Below, piece by piece: positions 54,471 through 64,000 of a stretch of 64,000 nucleotides of DNA. Each line of letters opens with the position of its first letter. Positions within the stretch are counted from its first letter, which is position 1. A program made the position numbers and the translations under genes. Under the pieces are notes generated by a model, which was given only the letters and a program-made list of their open reading frames with translations, was not told the origin of the DNA and made no database searches. The stretch lies in contig OX438741.1 of assembly GCA_949316235.1 (NCBI GenBank), positions 16,989,124 through 17,053,123 of the forward strand, given 5' to 3'. The stretch comes from Oegoconia quadripuncta (lineage: Eukaryota > Arthropoda > Insecta > Lepidoptera > Autostichidae).

Positions 54471-54771
54471 AAATAAACCATTCTCAAGATTGAGAACAGT
54501 CTTGTGACTGGTCTCAAGTAAACGTGTTGATTAATAAACCTAACTTGAGACCTGAAAAGCACGTGCATACTCAAGCAGTACTCACTTGAGAGGTGCGCGT
54601 ATTAATAAACGAAACTCAAGACTATCATTCATTCGCCGCTGAGAAGTGATCTCAGATGAGTAGACCTCAAGATTGGTTTATAAATTAGCACGGAGCTTGA
54701 GATAGTGTCAACTGCTTAAATCGCATCTCGGTTGACACAGCCTCAAGATTTGTATTGAGATTGGTTTATTT
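54471..54771. mobile_element. MITE-P, internally repetitive TIR element
   Basis: AAATAAACCATTCTCAA at the left, TTGAGATTGGTTTATTT at the right (one mismatch in 17). The interior repeats the motif (CTCAAG next to ATTAATAAAC or GGTTTATAAATTA) about five times. No coding. Confidence 0.6.
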
Positions 54772-55154
54772 ATACGGGTCTAAGACTGGGCAACATAAAT
54801 TTCAGAGGTTAATACACTGCATAACAAAACGTATCTTCCTAACAGGTGAGTTTCAAAACAATATTTCATATAAACTGTAGCAGAAATGAGCTTATTCCGA
54901 TTCCGCTTCGAGTGCCTCAGTAGTGATGTATGCAAAATAGCTCAATATTTCATCGATATTCGCTAGACACCAGACCGTATAACTCACCGTGTATCATGTG
55001 AAGGGTTCGTATTACTTTATCGATAAAAAAAAATATTATTCAAAATCATGTGTGTGTTTCGAAAAGTGAAACGTGGATGTTATACCCTATTTAGGTTGAA
55101 AGTCATAACCTTATGTATGTACATATAATTGAGTGTCGATATCAGTGTAAAGTT

Positions 55155-55324
55155 ATATACTAGCTATCCGCCCGCGGCTTCGTCTGCGTGGAATAACTTT
55201 ATCGCGGGAATTTGTTTATCCAGCGGGAACTACTCACTTTATAAAAGAAATATCCTATTGAAATTGAATTCGTGTCATTCCTGTTTACTGGTGATTACGG
55301 ACAACTTTCCTCAAGGAACCATAG
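55155..55324 (-). repeat. Helitron fragment, 3' end first
   Basis: CTAGCTATCCGCCCGCGGCT, GGCTTCGTCTGCGTGG, CCAGCGGGAACTACTCACTT; reversed CTAG end. Interrupted by SINE-A at 55325. Confidence 0.55.
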
Positions 55325-55652
55325 TTTTTTTTTTAATGCACAACGGGTTGGTACTTGACCTCAATCACACCTGATGTTAAGTAAAGATGAGGTGGAAGCG
55401 TACTGACCCAGAAACCCCAAGACATATGGGGGACTGGCTATCTTATCTCTGACAACCGGAACACAACAATGCTATTAATATTGCTGCTTGGCGGCAGATT
55501 TAGATAAGATGGTGGTAGCTAGCCAGGTGGACATTTAAAATGCCCTACCACCAACCAAACAGAGTACTTAAACATGTACCCCGCTGGGGATCGAACCCGC
55601 GACCTCCGAATCGCAAACCCAATGTTGTTTACATTGAGCCACGGAGGCGGTT
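55325..55652 (-). mobile_element. SINE-A copy 14, inside a Helitron
   Basis: Poly-T to GAGCCACGGAGGCGGTT, with a small deletion after GTAAAGATGAGG. Confidence 0.85.
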
Positions 55653-55954
55653 AAAAACGATCGATAGTCGAATTCTTCAAAAGAATTTTTTTTCTTTTTT
55701 TGCTGTTTTTTTTCCTCACACATAATATAAGTGTATGTGTGAACGCACCTGACTGTGTTGTATTATTTTGAAAACCTAAGTGAGAGCCGGGTTACGCTGA
55801 AAACCAGCGCTGTCAATTGTCATACGACATATTGACACCAAATGCTGACGCCCAGTCTCATTGTCACAAATACATTTAATTATGCAAAATGTTATACTTA
55901 CCTACGAAATTTTCTGTATTTGTTGGCAATAAATACTTTTTCATTTTTTCTTTA

Positions 55955-56185
55955 ATACAAAGTATACCATTCTGAAACCACTTTTAGTATGGAAGTCCAA
56001 CAATTTTTTGATCGAATTCGTCATGTTTCCTTGGGAAAAGTTGTTCGTAATCAGGAATGGCTCCACCAGGTCATGGGAATTACAAGAATTCAAATTCACA
56101 CTGTATACAAATGTCATCCATTTTGCCGTCATTGAGCAATAAACAAACAAAAATCCAAACTTACGCATTTATAATATTAAAGTTA
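55955..56185 (-). repeat. Repeat P, reversed copy
   Basis: CAACAATTTTTTGATCGAAT, CATGGGAATTACAAGAATTC, ATTTATAATATTAAAGTTAG. Confidence 0.5.
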
Positions 56186-56214
56186 GATTTTAATAATAAA
56201 TAATTTATATAATA

Positions 56215-56335
56215 AATAATAAATAAAATAAAAATCTTTATTGCAGGAACTCGTCCTATATATATTTACATAAAAAATTTAAATTACAATTTAAATTTGA
56301 AATTTAAATTCAAATTCAAAATTTATAAATTACAT
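56215..56335 (-). repeat. LINE 3' end, AATAA tail
   Basis: AATAAATAAAATAAAAATC then TTTATTGCAGGAACTCG; AT-only beyond. Confidence 0.4.
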
Positions 56336-56462
56336 TTTTTTTTTTCTAAATTATTACATTATACGATTATTATTATAATTGTGTCATTAGTATCCATAAT
56401 TTAGTCATTTACATATTACATTATTATTTATGTATTTGAATAGTTTGTACTTTATATTATTA

Positions 56463-56560
56463 AGAATAAGAATAAGAAAACTTTATTAATCCATTTAACG
56501 ACACTTAAAAAATACATTTAATTGTTACCTATGTACTAGGTATTATAACACAATTTAAAA
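56463..56560 (-). repeat. LINE 3' end, AATAAG tail
   Basis: AATAAGAATAAGAAAACTTT then TTAATCCATTTAACGACAC. Confidence 0.4.
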
Positions 56561-56649
56561 ATGTGGAACTTAATATAAGTAGGTATGCATTGGATAGTTT
56601 TCGGTGTCGCAAAGTATTAAAAGTATTAAAGTATTAAAATTATCATTTT

Positions 56650-56680
56650 ATGGCTGTATATAAATATTATATACAGCCAT
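56650..56680. other. Perfect 14 bp inverted repeat
   Basis: ATGGCTGTATATAA, three-base loop ATA, TTATATACAGCCAT. Could form a hairpin; function unknown. Confidence 0.7.
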
Positions 56681-57244
56681 AATTATTTTATTTCTGGATG
56701 GTCTTGCTCTCTACTCGAATCTATACTATGAATTTATCGCTTACACCATTTATATTTATTTAGAATTTTTCACAATTGAAACATAATTACTGTGCAAAAT
56801 ATTTCCTAAGTTAGTATCGAAATATAGATATAATCTCATCATTTATTCTTTAAATATATAAATACAAAAAATACTAAGGACGTTATTCACAATATTTTTA
56901 TTTATTTTCTCAAAATCTATGGTACGCTTTTCCTACTTCACCGACAATGTTTAGCACAACTCTAGCACGCCACACGGGGATTTGACAAATGTTATGGAGT
57001 CAGCGGACCCCGCACGACTTCAGTTTGTCTCTAAACACACAATTTCACTCTTATTTCGGTAACTAATGTCGTGACTTGGAAGCCATTTTTAACTTTCGAT
57101 CTAGTATTATTTTAAAATAAGTCCTACCTTAAAAATACTTGTCGGGAAGGCGGGTATTGCTAGCGGGACATCGCACACATCTCGTGGTATAGGGTTGCTC
57201 TGGCAATTGCGATATTATGTCAAGCCACTTTATTTTTCATGATT

Positions 57245-57470
57245 GGATTCGCGTTTGACCACAAGCTCACCTGATGGAAAGTGACAACGTGGTCGAAGAT
57301 GAAGCACGCGATACCAGTAAATGCCTATTAACTCTTCTCTTGAAGATCCCAAGGTTGTAGGATTCAGGAAAGACTGACGTCGGAAGGTAGTTCCATGCCT
57401 TGGCTGTTCGGATGATGAATGAAGAATCGAACTTCTTAGTGCGAATGTTCGGTATATTAACTATATACGG
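57245..57470 (-). repeat. Repeat C2, longer copy
   Basis: CGCGTTTGACCACAAGCTCA, GATGGAAAGTGACAACGTGG, TCGAACTTCTTAGTGCGAAT. Confidence 0.5.
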
Positions 57471-58411
57471 GTGGAATCCCTCCCCACGCCTACTACAGGC
57501 GAATATAATATCAGAATGACACTAGGATTTCATTGGACGAGGTCTGCTACTGATAGAACACAGGCCCGATCACCTTAAACTCTGTGAGGAGACAATTACT
57601 GACCACTTACTTGTAACGTGACGGTATTGCGTCTCGTTGGTGATTTTAGTTAGTAATCTTTTTGTTCTTTTTCCTTTTCGTTTCTCTATATTTAAATTCA
57701 AATTCCTATTTCGAACTCAGACGGCCGAACAAAACAACGTCATTATATTTTCAATAGTTCTAAAGCTCGGACGTTTCTGTCAAATTTATTATATTATAAC
57801 CCTATTGTATTATATTTCCGCTGAGTGCGCTAAGCTATCGCATTTCTTATATTCATTCTTATATTCATTATCATTCGTAAAGGCATTGTTTTATAACGTG
57901 AGTGTTTTGTAGTGTTTATTGTGTTCGGTATCTATTCCAAATTCTTATGTGTTTTATTCAATCTATCTTTTATATTCATATTCAGTGTTTTTATACCTTT
58001 TCAGAGTGCCTTTTTATTACAATACGATATTCAAGTGTTCCTGATTTTTATTACTTGTTGCGGCCTACTCCAGAACAATCAATTGAAGTCTGGTCCAGGA
58101 GTAGTGCCACATACTGACACACAAATAATGACTCATTATGATCATGAAACCTGAGACGCTTACCGGTGAAAGGTAAACATTTGCATACCCTTCATGCCAT
58201 CCATCTTGGCCCTCGCATGCAATCTGTGGGATTCAATCATGACTAGTCTACAATCCCTCCTGCTGAAATTCCATGATTAGCTTCTTATCAAGTAACGACT
58301 CAAGGAATCCTTCTACTCGTACTCGAAGTAATCAAAGTCACTCACGCTCGTTGATGTGTTAAGTGTTGGTCCATCTCCGTTCGACGGCTGGTAGGAATAT
58401 AAATAATAAGT
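57471..58411. other. Gap, T-rich
   Basis: 57660-58010 is very T-rich with several short frames and no motif. It might be a LINE 5' part, but nothing can be shown. Confidence 0.3.
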
Positions 58412-58622
58412 AAATAAATATCCTTGACATACACACTGCGCCATCTAGTTCCACTTTAAGCAACTATAGGTTTGTGTTGTTATAAATGAAAATATCCATA
58501 ACTCGGGTACACAGTAATGTCCGTATTCATCACACAAACATATGCCCCTAGCGGGATTCGAACCCGCAACCTTTTGGTATAGTGGTCAGAGTTGCTAACC
58601 ACTACACCAAACAGGTCGTCGT
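58412..58622 (-). mobile_element. SINE-D, nearly full length
   Basis: ACTGCGCCATCTAGTTCCAC, ATATGCCCCTAGCGGG, GATTCGAACCCGCAACC, TAACCACTACACCAAACAGG. Confidence 0.8.
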
Positions 58623-59149
58623 CAAATATGAATGATCATTACCGATGTGCAGATCTAACATTATTGTAAATGGCACCGCGTCGTTTCTGGCGATACCAGC
58701 GCCATCTGGTTCACTTCTTGTAGCAAAACCCCGTATTATAATAGTCTACGACATATTTTTAAAAACAAGAACTAAACTTATAATTCTTTTATATAATTTT
58801 TCATTTTTTACTCGATCATGATTATCATATATTATTCTAATACAAAGACGTGTAACATGAAGTCCATCAGTGGCAATCTATTGACTCCATCTTTAGATCC
58901 TCGTCATCATGGTTAATGGAAAATGATCACGGCAACAAAATAAGTAGCCCAAATTGATTTGCCATTTGCCATCAGGCTGTTCCAGTCCCTACATCCCGGC
59001 TGCATCTTCAGATCAGCTCGATGGTACCATAATATTGTATTGTCATCGAACTTACATAAATATGCAAAATTTCAGCTCAACCAGATACCAACTAGTGGTA
59101 GAAAAATAGTTTGCTTGAAACGGACAACTTTGAAACGAACATTACTAGA

Positions 59150-59374
59150 CGACCGATTGGTGTAGTGAATAGTGACCCTGTCAGCGAAATCAACGGTTGC
59201 GGGTTCGAATTCCGCGACGGGTAAATGTTCGTGTGATAAATATGAACATTTATTCCTGAATCATGGATGTTTATATAAATATTTATGTATGTTTATCCCT
59301 TATCTAGTATCCATAGTACAAGCTTTGCTTAGTTTGGGACTAGATGATTGGTGTAAGTGTCCGAAATATTAATT
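59150..59374 (+). mobile_element. SINE-B, full length
   Basis: CGACCGATTGGTGTAGTGAA (A box), GGTTGCGGGTTCGAATTCC (B box), ATTTATGTATGTTTATCCC, ends GTGTAAGTGTCCGAAATA. Confidence 0.82.
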
Positions 59375-59397
59375 TATTATTTATTAATATTTTTATT

Positions 59398-59420
59398 AAG
59401 ATATATATATATATATATAT
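59398..59420. repeat. (TA)n microsatellite
   Basis: About ten TA units between SINE-B and LINE-F. Confidence 0.85.
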
Positions 59421-59424
59421 TTAT

Positions 59425-59752
59425 TAAGATACTATAAAACAGAAACTTATTAAGAAAGCATATTATAACATATCTGATTATTTAGATGATAAACAATCTT
59501 GGACATAACCAGCCCGTTCGCATAACCAGGCTAGTTCACAATTAATAATGAAATATTATAATATAAAATAATAATTTTGTAATATAAAAACCTTTTTTTT
59601 AAAAGAGCGACCTCTCGAGTTTCTTGCTTGTTCTTCTAAGGGGAAAATTGCCTTTTGAACAAGCAGTAGCTTTAAAAATGTAAAATCTGACTATTTTAAG
59701 TGTACCCTGTGTACCTACAAAATAAAGCATTTTTTGATTTTGATTTTATTAT
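59425..59752 (+). mobile_element. LINE-F 5'-truncated copy
   Basis: AAACAGAAACTTATTAAGAA, TTATTTAGATGATAAAC (codons of the DYLDD end), CGAGTTTCTTGCTTGTTC, AAATAAAGCATTTTTTGATT end. Little decay. Confidence 0.75.
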
Positions 59753-59944
59753 TACAAGCTAAATAAAAGTTTGTATAAGATCTTTCAATATTTTCTCTAC
59801 AATCGTTTCGAAAATCAATATCACAATTAACAATGTAATTTAAGTATTTGATGTTAGTTATTTGTGGCCTGTATTAGTGGTGGATATTTGAAATGATTAG
59901 AAATTGAACGATGGCAATAATTGTCTTGTCTTGTCAACTAGTTT

Positions 59945-60175
59945 TATTAGGCATTAGCTTTCCGCCCGCACGAATAACTTTATCGCGGATAAGTTTAATA
60001 ATTTTATCCCGCGGGAGCTACTCACTTTTTCCGGATAAAAAATATCCTATGTCTTAATTCAGGGTATATTCTACCATAATAATAAATTTTAACCAAATGC
60101 GTTCATCTATTTCGCCCTGATTGAGTAACAAAGAAACAAGCAACCATCAAAACTTTCACATTTATAATACTTGTA
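59945..60175 (-). repeat. Helitron copy, reversed
   Basis: TTAGCTTTCCGCCCGC, CCCGCGGGAGCTACTCACTT, CATTTATAATACTTG; the CTAG is changed to TTAG. Confidence 0.5.
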
Positions 60176-60600
60176 CTGCATTAGTTAGATACATTCGATA
60201 GATTTAACATGACCACAATATTTTATGCCAAAAAAATTATATTTGATTTGGCAAATTAAAGTTTATTTGGATGATGCAATATATAAACATTTAATTTATT
60301 ATTATATTTGTTATTGAATGTGTGTAACTAATTTGTAGTATTTATGGCCGAAAGTTTACATTTAATTTGTTTTTAATTTCATTATTTAATAATTTGATCT
60401 AAATTTTTTAAATTTTAATAATTATTGCACGCCATAAAGGCAAACAATGGTTGTTCATTATTTATAATAGTTTACATCTTTTCTCTGTACCTATGATTAG
60501 GCAAATAAATGAATTATGATTATGATTATGAAAACGAAGCAAGTGATCAAAAGTGATTTTACTATGTGATTTAAAATTTTGCAGCAAAAAGTATTCATGT
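60176..60600. other. Gap, AT-rich
   Basis: No repeat of this window and no frame worth noting. Confidence 0.3.
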
Positions 60601-60602
60601 AT

Positions 60603-60712
60603 TCCTTATCGATAAAATAATATCGACAAGAAATCACTAGGAAATTTTCATTCGGAATGCAGAAACCTCTATGTCTGGTCATAAATTAAAAATGGCAGGT
60701 AAGTGCAGTCTC
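60603..60712 (+). promoter_or_regulatory. Possible promoter and first exon
   Basis: CTTATCGATAAA at 60606 (DRE-like) lies 60 bp before an ATG at 60671. ATGTCTGGTCATAAATTAAAAATGGCAG runs to a strong donor G|GTAAGTGCAG at 60699/60700. Only ten codons; no second exon was found. Speculative. Confidence 0.2.
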
Positions 60713-61130
60713 CATCACTTCACAGAATCACAAGTAGTTAATCTATTTCGTTCTTCAAACAGACAAGAACTGAATATCTCACTTAAACCTTTAATGAAAC
60801 ACCTTAATCTTACTGAATCTAATTGCAGAAAGTCGAGATATTGCAGTATTAATTACTGACATTAAGGTTACTTCAGACAGTACTATTAAAATGCCACAGT
60901 TTTTTTTTAACACGTTACCCTTAACAAATCGGTAACATATATTTAAATTAATATTGTGAATTGGTTATTTATTCTACAATTACAAGTCCAATAATTTACA
61001 AAATTGCTTTAAATTTAAGTAAAATAAATCACTTTTGTCAACAAAAATCCGGCGAGGGTTTTACTATTTCTATTCTATTCTATTTTATATATGTCAAAAT
61101 GGCTTTTCAGAACTTGGTAATGCAATGGTT

Positions 61131-61345
61131 CATCATCATCATCATCATATCAGCTGAAAAACGTCCAGTGCTGGACAAAGGCCTCCCTCAAAGATCTCCA
61201 CAACGATCGCTCCTGCGCTGGCCGCATCCAGTGGTTTCCCGCGATCTTTACCAAATCGTCGGTCTGCTTCGTGGGAGGCCTACCCACGCTGCGTCGTCTG
61301 GTGCGTGGTCGCTTACCGCCCCATCGACCGCGAGGAGTGATTATA
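61131..61345 (+). repeat. Repeat J
   Basis: CATCATCATCATCATATCAG, GCTGGACAAAGGCCTCCC, AAAGATCTCCACAACGATCG. The core is reused in the chimera at 27788-27840. Confidence 0.55.
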
Positions 61346-61436
61346 TTAATACAATTGTTTCTCAAAAAGATTAGATTCGACGGTACGTATATTTAGATCA
61401 AATTATTATCAGAAATAGTCACAGAAGATCATAATG

Positions 61437-61778
61437 TTTTTTAATGCACAACGGGTTATCACTTAACCTCAATCACACCCCATTGTTAAGTGAAGATGAG
61501 CTCGAAGGGGAAAGCGTACTAACCCCGAAACCGCACCTTGTTTGGGGTACTGGCTGGATAGCCCGTACCCAAGTTACGTACGTACGTAGTCAAGTTCCGG
61601 TTGTCAGAGATAAGATTATATCTGACAACCGGAACACAACAATGCTATTAACATTGCTATCTGGCGGCAGACTTGGATAAGAGGGTGGTAGCTAGCCAGG
61701 AGGACGTTTAAAATGCCCTACCACCAGTCAATCCGAGTACTAAACCCTATGTTGTTTACATTGAGCCACGGATGCGGT
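61437..61778 (-). mobile_element. SINE-A, rearranged by an internal inversion
   Basis: Tail and head in normal order, but 61594-61608 (GTTCCGGTTGTCAGA) is the inverted copy of 61621-61635, and ACGTACGTACGT-like sequence sits beside it. The B box is deleted. Confidence 0.7.
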
Positions 61779-61827
61779 CAAAATCATTAAAAACCTATTA
61801 CAAACATTCCTACATCACAATTAAATA

Positions 61828-61918
61828 GGTTTTTTTTTTTTTTCAGATGGAAAGCAATCACCGCCGCTCATGGACACCCGCAACACCAAAAGGGTCACAG
61901 ATGCGTCACAGAGGTATA
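61828..61918 (-). repeat. Repeat C fragment
   Basis: T run, GATGGAAAGCAATCACCGCC, CACCCGCAACACCAAAAGGG. Confidence 0.55.
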
Positions 61919-62558
61919 CCTACTTATTGTTTAACACGTGTTATAAATACAGTTTAAAATTTTTTTATATTGCTTTTAATTTTTCAAAATTTCTAACAAC
62001 TTAGTTGGACCAAAAACGCGGCGTTTTCTCTCACCGTCTGTGTTAACCCTCGCTCTATCTCAGTTTTCTGCGACGGCAGCAGATTTCAGGACGCAGACCG
62101 ACTCCTCTTAATTAATTGGCTCGCATTCGTTTGCATGAATTACCCAGGTATTTGAATGCACCCTTCCCTCAATTCTTTCAGCCCCTTTGGATCGCCTTTT
62201 CGGGGTTAACGTAGCTCTCCTTATTTTTACTGTGAAATATTTAGCAAACTATTAAAATCTTTACATCGTAGAGGTCACATTGTATAACAACTTTTCTTGT
62301 CAAAGTATGACAAATACGTAACCGCTCACCTAGAGGAAACTGATCATATTATATCAACCGGAACTTCCAAATCAAGTATAGTTTATTTAAAAACACGATA
62401 TACAAAGGTATTAACTTGTTAATTTCCATTATGGCTTCACCCTGCATGCGTCTGTGCAAATGATTTTAGGTATAAAGTCTAATAATTATTTAAATAACTA
62501 CTAAATTTAGCCTAGTAATTTTTAGTCACGACGAAAACGGTGTTGTGTTGGTGTTACT
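61919..62558. other. Gap; 62010-62220 unique and less AT-rich
   Basis: ATTAATTGGCTCGCATTCGT, TTTGCATGAATTACCC and a pyrimidine-rich stretch. Homeodomain-type sites make a cis-regulatory role possible; nothing proves it. Confidence 0.3.
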
Positions 62559-62700
62559 TAGTGTGGAACTAGATGGCGCTGTCTGTATATGTCCAAGGAT
62601 ATGTTATATTCATCTAGTTCCACAGTAAGCAACTATAAACTTGTGTTGTGGATACCAGATGGTTGATGTACTACATAAATACATTTTTTAATGTAAATAT
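62559..62700. repeat. Two SINE-D tails facing each other
   Basis: 62559-62607 is a plus-strand SINE-D end (GGAACTAGATGGCGCTGTCT); 62611-62690 is a minus-strand end (CATCTAGTTCCACAGTAAGC). Confidence 0.55.
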
Positions 62701-62734
62701 GAATGAAAGAAAAATATCAACTACTGTTGCGCAA

Positions 62735-62870
62735 CAATTTTATTTATTTATAATTTATTGCACACGAGTACACATAAAAGTCAAATACATACTAGATACA
62801 GAATATACAAAAGGCAATAACTTATCTCTAAAAAGAGATTTCTTCCAGCAAGACCCTAGTAGTAGAAGAA
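62735..62870 (-). repeat. RTE-like LINE tail
   Basis: TTTATTTATAATTTATTGCAC and AAAGAGATTTCTTCCAGCAA, reverse of the GGAAGAGAT end. Confidence 0.4.
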
Positions 62871-63424
62871 CTTCTACTACCCTAAGAACTATCGATAATG
62901 TCACTAAAGTTAACTTTGATAAACAGTAAGAATTGGACTCGTTCTTTATATAATGAATTAATTAATTGCAATAACATTTGTCAAGGCAGACAGAGAGAGT
63001 GGTTTATCTATGAATACCTTCTAAAATACCTAATACCAAAAGAGGCGTTCTCACATACAGTATCGATAGTATCCATCAATACTATCGCAAACTATGGATA
63101 TTTTGAACCATTGCTTGCAACACTAACTTCAATCCTAACTGTGACGGTGACGTCATTACCCCGTACCTCAATAGCGATACTCATTCATTACCTCCGTAGA
63201 AAGTTTCACAACTTCCAGTCCGAAATAATCTGTCAACCGGAACCGAGGGGACGAGACGTCACAAGTTGCCAAACTTTTGTCGCGCAATTCCCTGGTGGCA
63301 GATTAACACCTGTACCATCCGGGTCTCTCTTCGTTCTTGTTATTGTTTCGATCAGACAATAAAATTCTAATAACTGTAGGTAATGATACTTATTGATTAC
63401 TTTGTTAATCAAAATCAGAAAAAT

Positions 63425-63650
63425 AAACGTTTTCAGGTGATAAAATTATCACTTGAAAACGTCACATTTTTTACCTTATTATTAAAGTTTTTGACATTAT
63501 TGCTCATTCACAAAGCTGATCCCTTTGCTCTTTTAAACAGATTATGGGTTACAATTTGTGATTTGATAATTAAAATATCTCTGCTTCTTAATTATTATTA
63601 TTGTTGCTATAGTGTGGTGACAAATAAATATATATCTATGGAAAGATATT
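63425..63650 (-). mobile_element. LINE-F subfamily 2 copy
   Basis: TAAAATTATCACTTGAAAAC, GCTCATTCACAAAGCTGA, TTAAACAGATTATGGGTTAC, all shared with 30060-30190; part of the middle is deleted. Confidence 0.6.
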
Positions 63651-63737
63651 CTTTATTTGCTGAGAAAATTTAGATTATATTATGCTGAGCTGTATAGGGT
63701 TATCTGTTTCAGACTGTACATGGCTTGTACATCGAAT

Positions 63738-63795
63738 CCGGACCTCCCAAATTGGGAGACCGCATTTTAACCGCTGAGTCAATAACGATTACAAC
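63738..63795 (-). repeat. SINE-E head fragment
   Basis: GACCTCCCAAATTGGGAGAC and AACCGCTGAGTCA, the reversed tRNA-like head. Confidence 0.55.
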
Positions 63796-63926
63796 CCCAT
63801 AATTACCCCAGCGCGAGACTGAGAAGTCGTCAAAGCTTCCTCAGCTCCACTTGTCACAGTTTTATAAATCTTATGTTATTGAAATTAAGCCACTTAATCT
63901 GTTAAATACCAGTAATTTCAAGCAAA

Positions 63927-64000
63927 TACCGGACGAGTTCTTTTACCATAAGGAAAAAAATAGGGCATATTAGGTAAGTGAAATAGAAGGTATTGACAGA
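63927..64000. mobile_element. MITE-L second copy, cut by window end
   Basis: TACCGGACGAGTTCTTTTAC, GGGCATATTAGGTAAGTG, AAATAGAAGG: matches the terminal repeat of 43297-43668. Confidence 0.7.

Noticed and set aside
59150..59230. tRNA gene (A and B boxes present)
   Set aside because: The sequence continues into a shared SINE body found in several copies, so it is a SINE-B head, not a tRNA gene. The same holds for the heads of SINE-A, D and E.
62898..63362. 154-codon plus-strand frame
   Set aside because: No family pattern, low-complexity start, no splice or promoter signal; length is possible by chance.

Overview
The window looks like AT-rich nuclear DNA of an insect, most likely a moth or butterfly. 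There is no operon structure. Exons are short with GT/AG borders, and most of the sequence is transposable-element debris: several tRNA-derived SINE families in many copies, 5'-truncated LINEs, a Helitron ending in CTAG, an LTR retrotransposon resembling the mag group, and several MITE-like inverted-repeat elements. The order assignment is inference from the repeat style; no marker gene fixes it.

Layout. 1-4767: an almost complete Ty3/gypsy-type retrotransposon on the + strand (gag, protease, RT-RNase H-integrase), with only the last 20 bp of its left LTR in the window. 5139-8863: the one convincing host gene, five exons on the minus strand encoding the N-terminal two thirds (about 302 residues) of a pickpocket-like DEG/ENaC channel subunit. 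Its C-terminal exons are not visible between exon E and the retrotransposon, so they lie beyond the left edge or are lost. One intron carries a Harbinger-like MITE with a TTA duplication, another carries LINE-tail debris. 9000-64000: no other certain host gene. This part is a mosaic of SINE families (called A, B, D and E here), LINE 3' ends (F, H, I, an RNase H-bearing LINE, RTE-like tails), Helitron pieces, five copies of a roughly 420 bp long-TIR element (MITE-B), other single MITE candidates, and simple repeats. Weak host candidates are a GC-richer putative exon at 28650-28904 (minus) and a short putative first exon at 60671-60699 (+).

How it fits together. The genes do not form a pathway. 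The retrotransposon enzymes act on their own element. The channel gene would encode a membrane cation-channel subunit. The informative content is the nesting order of repeats: SINE inside Helitron, LINE-F inside an RNase H LINE, a 381 bp insert inside a LINE-F copy, and a three-family chimeric retroposon. Family letters are local labels, not database names. All exon joins are read by eye from splice sites and phase; no alignment or search was run.
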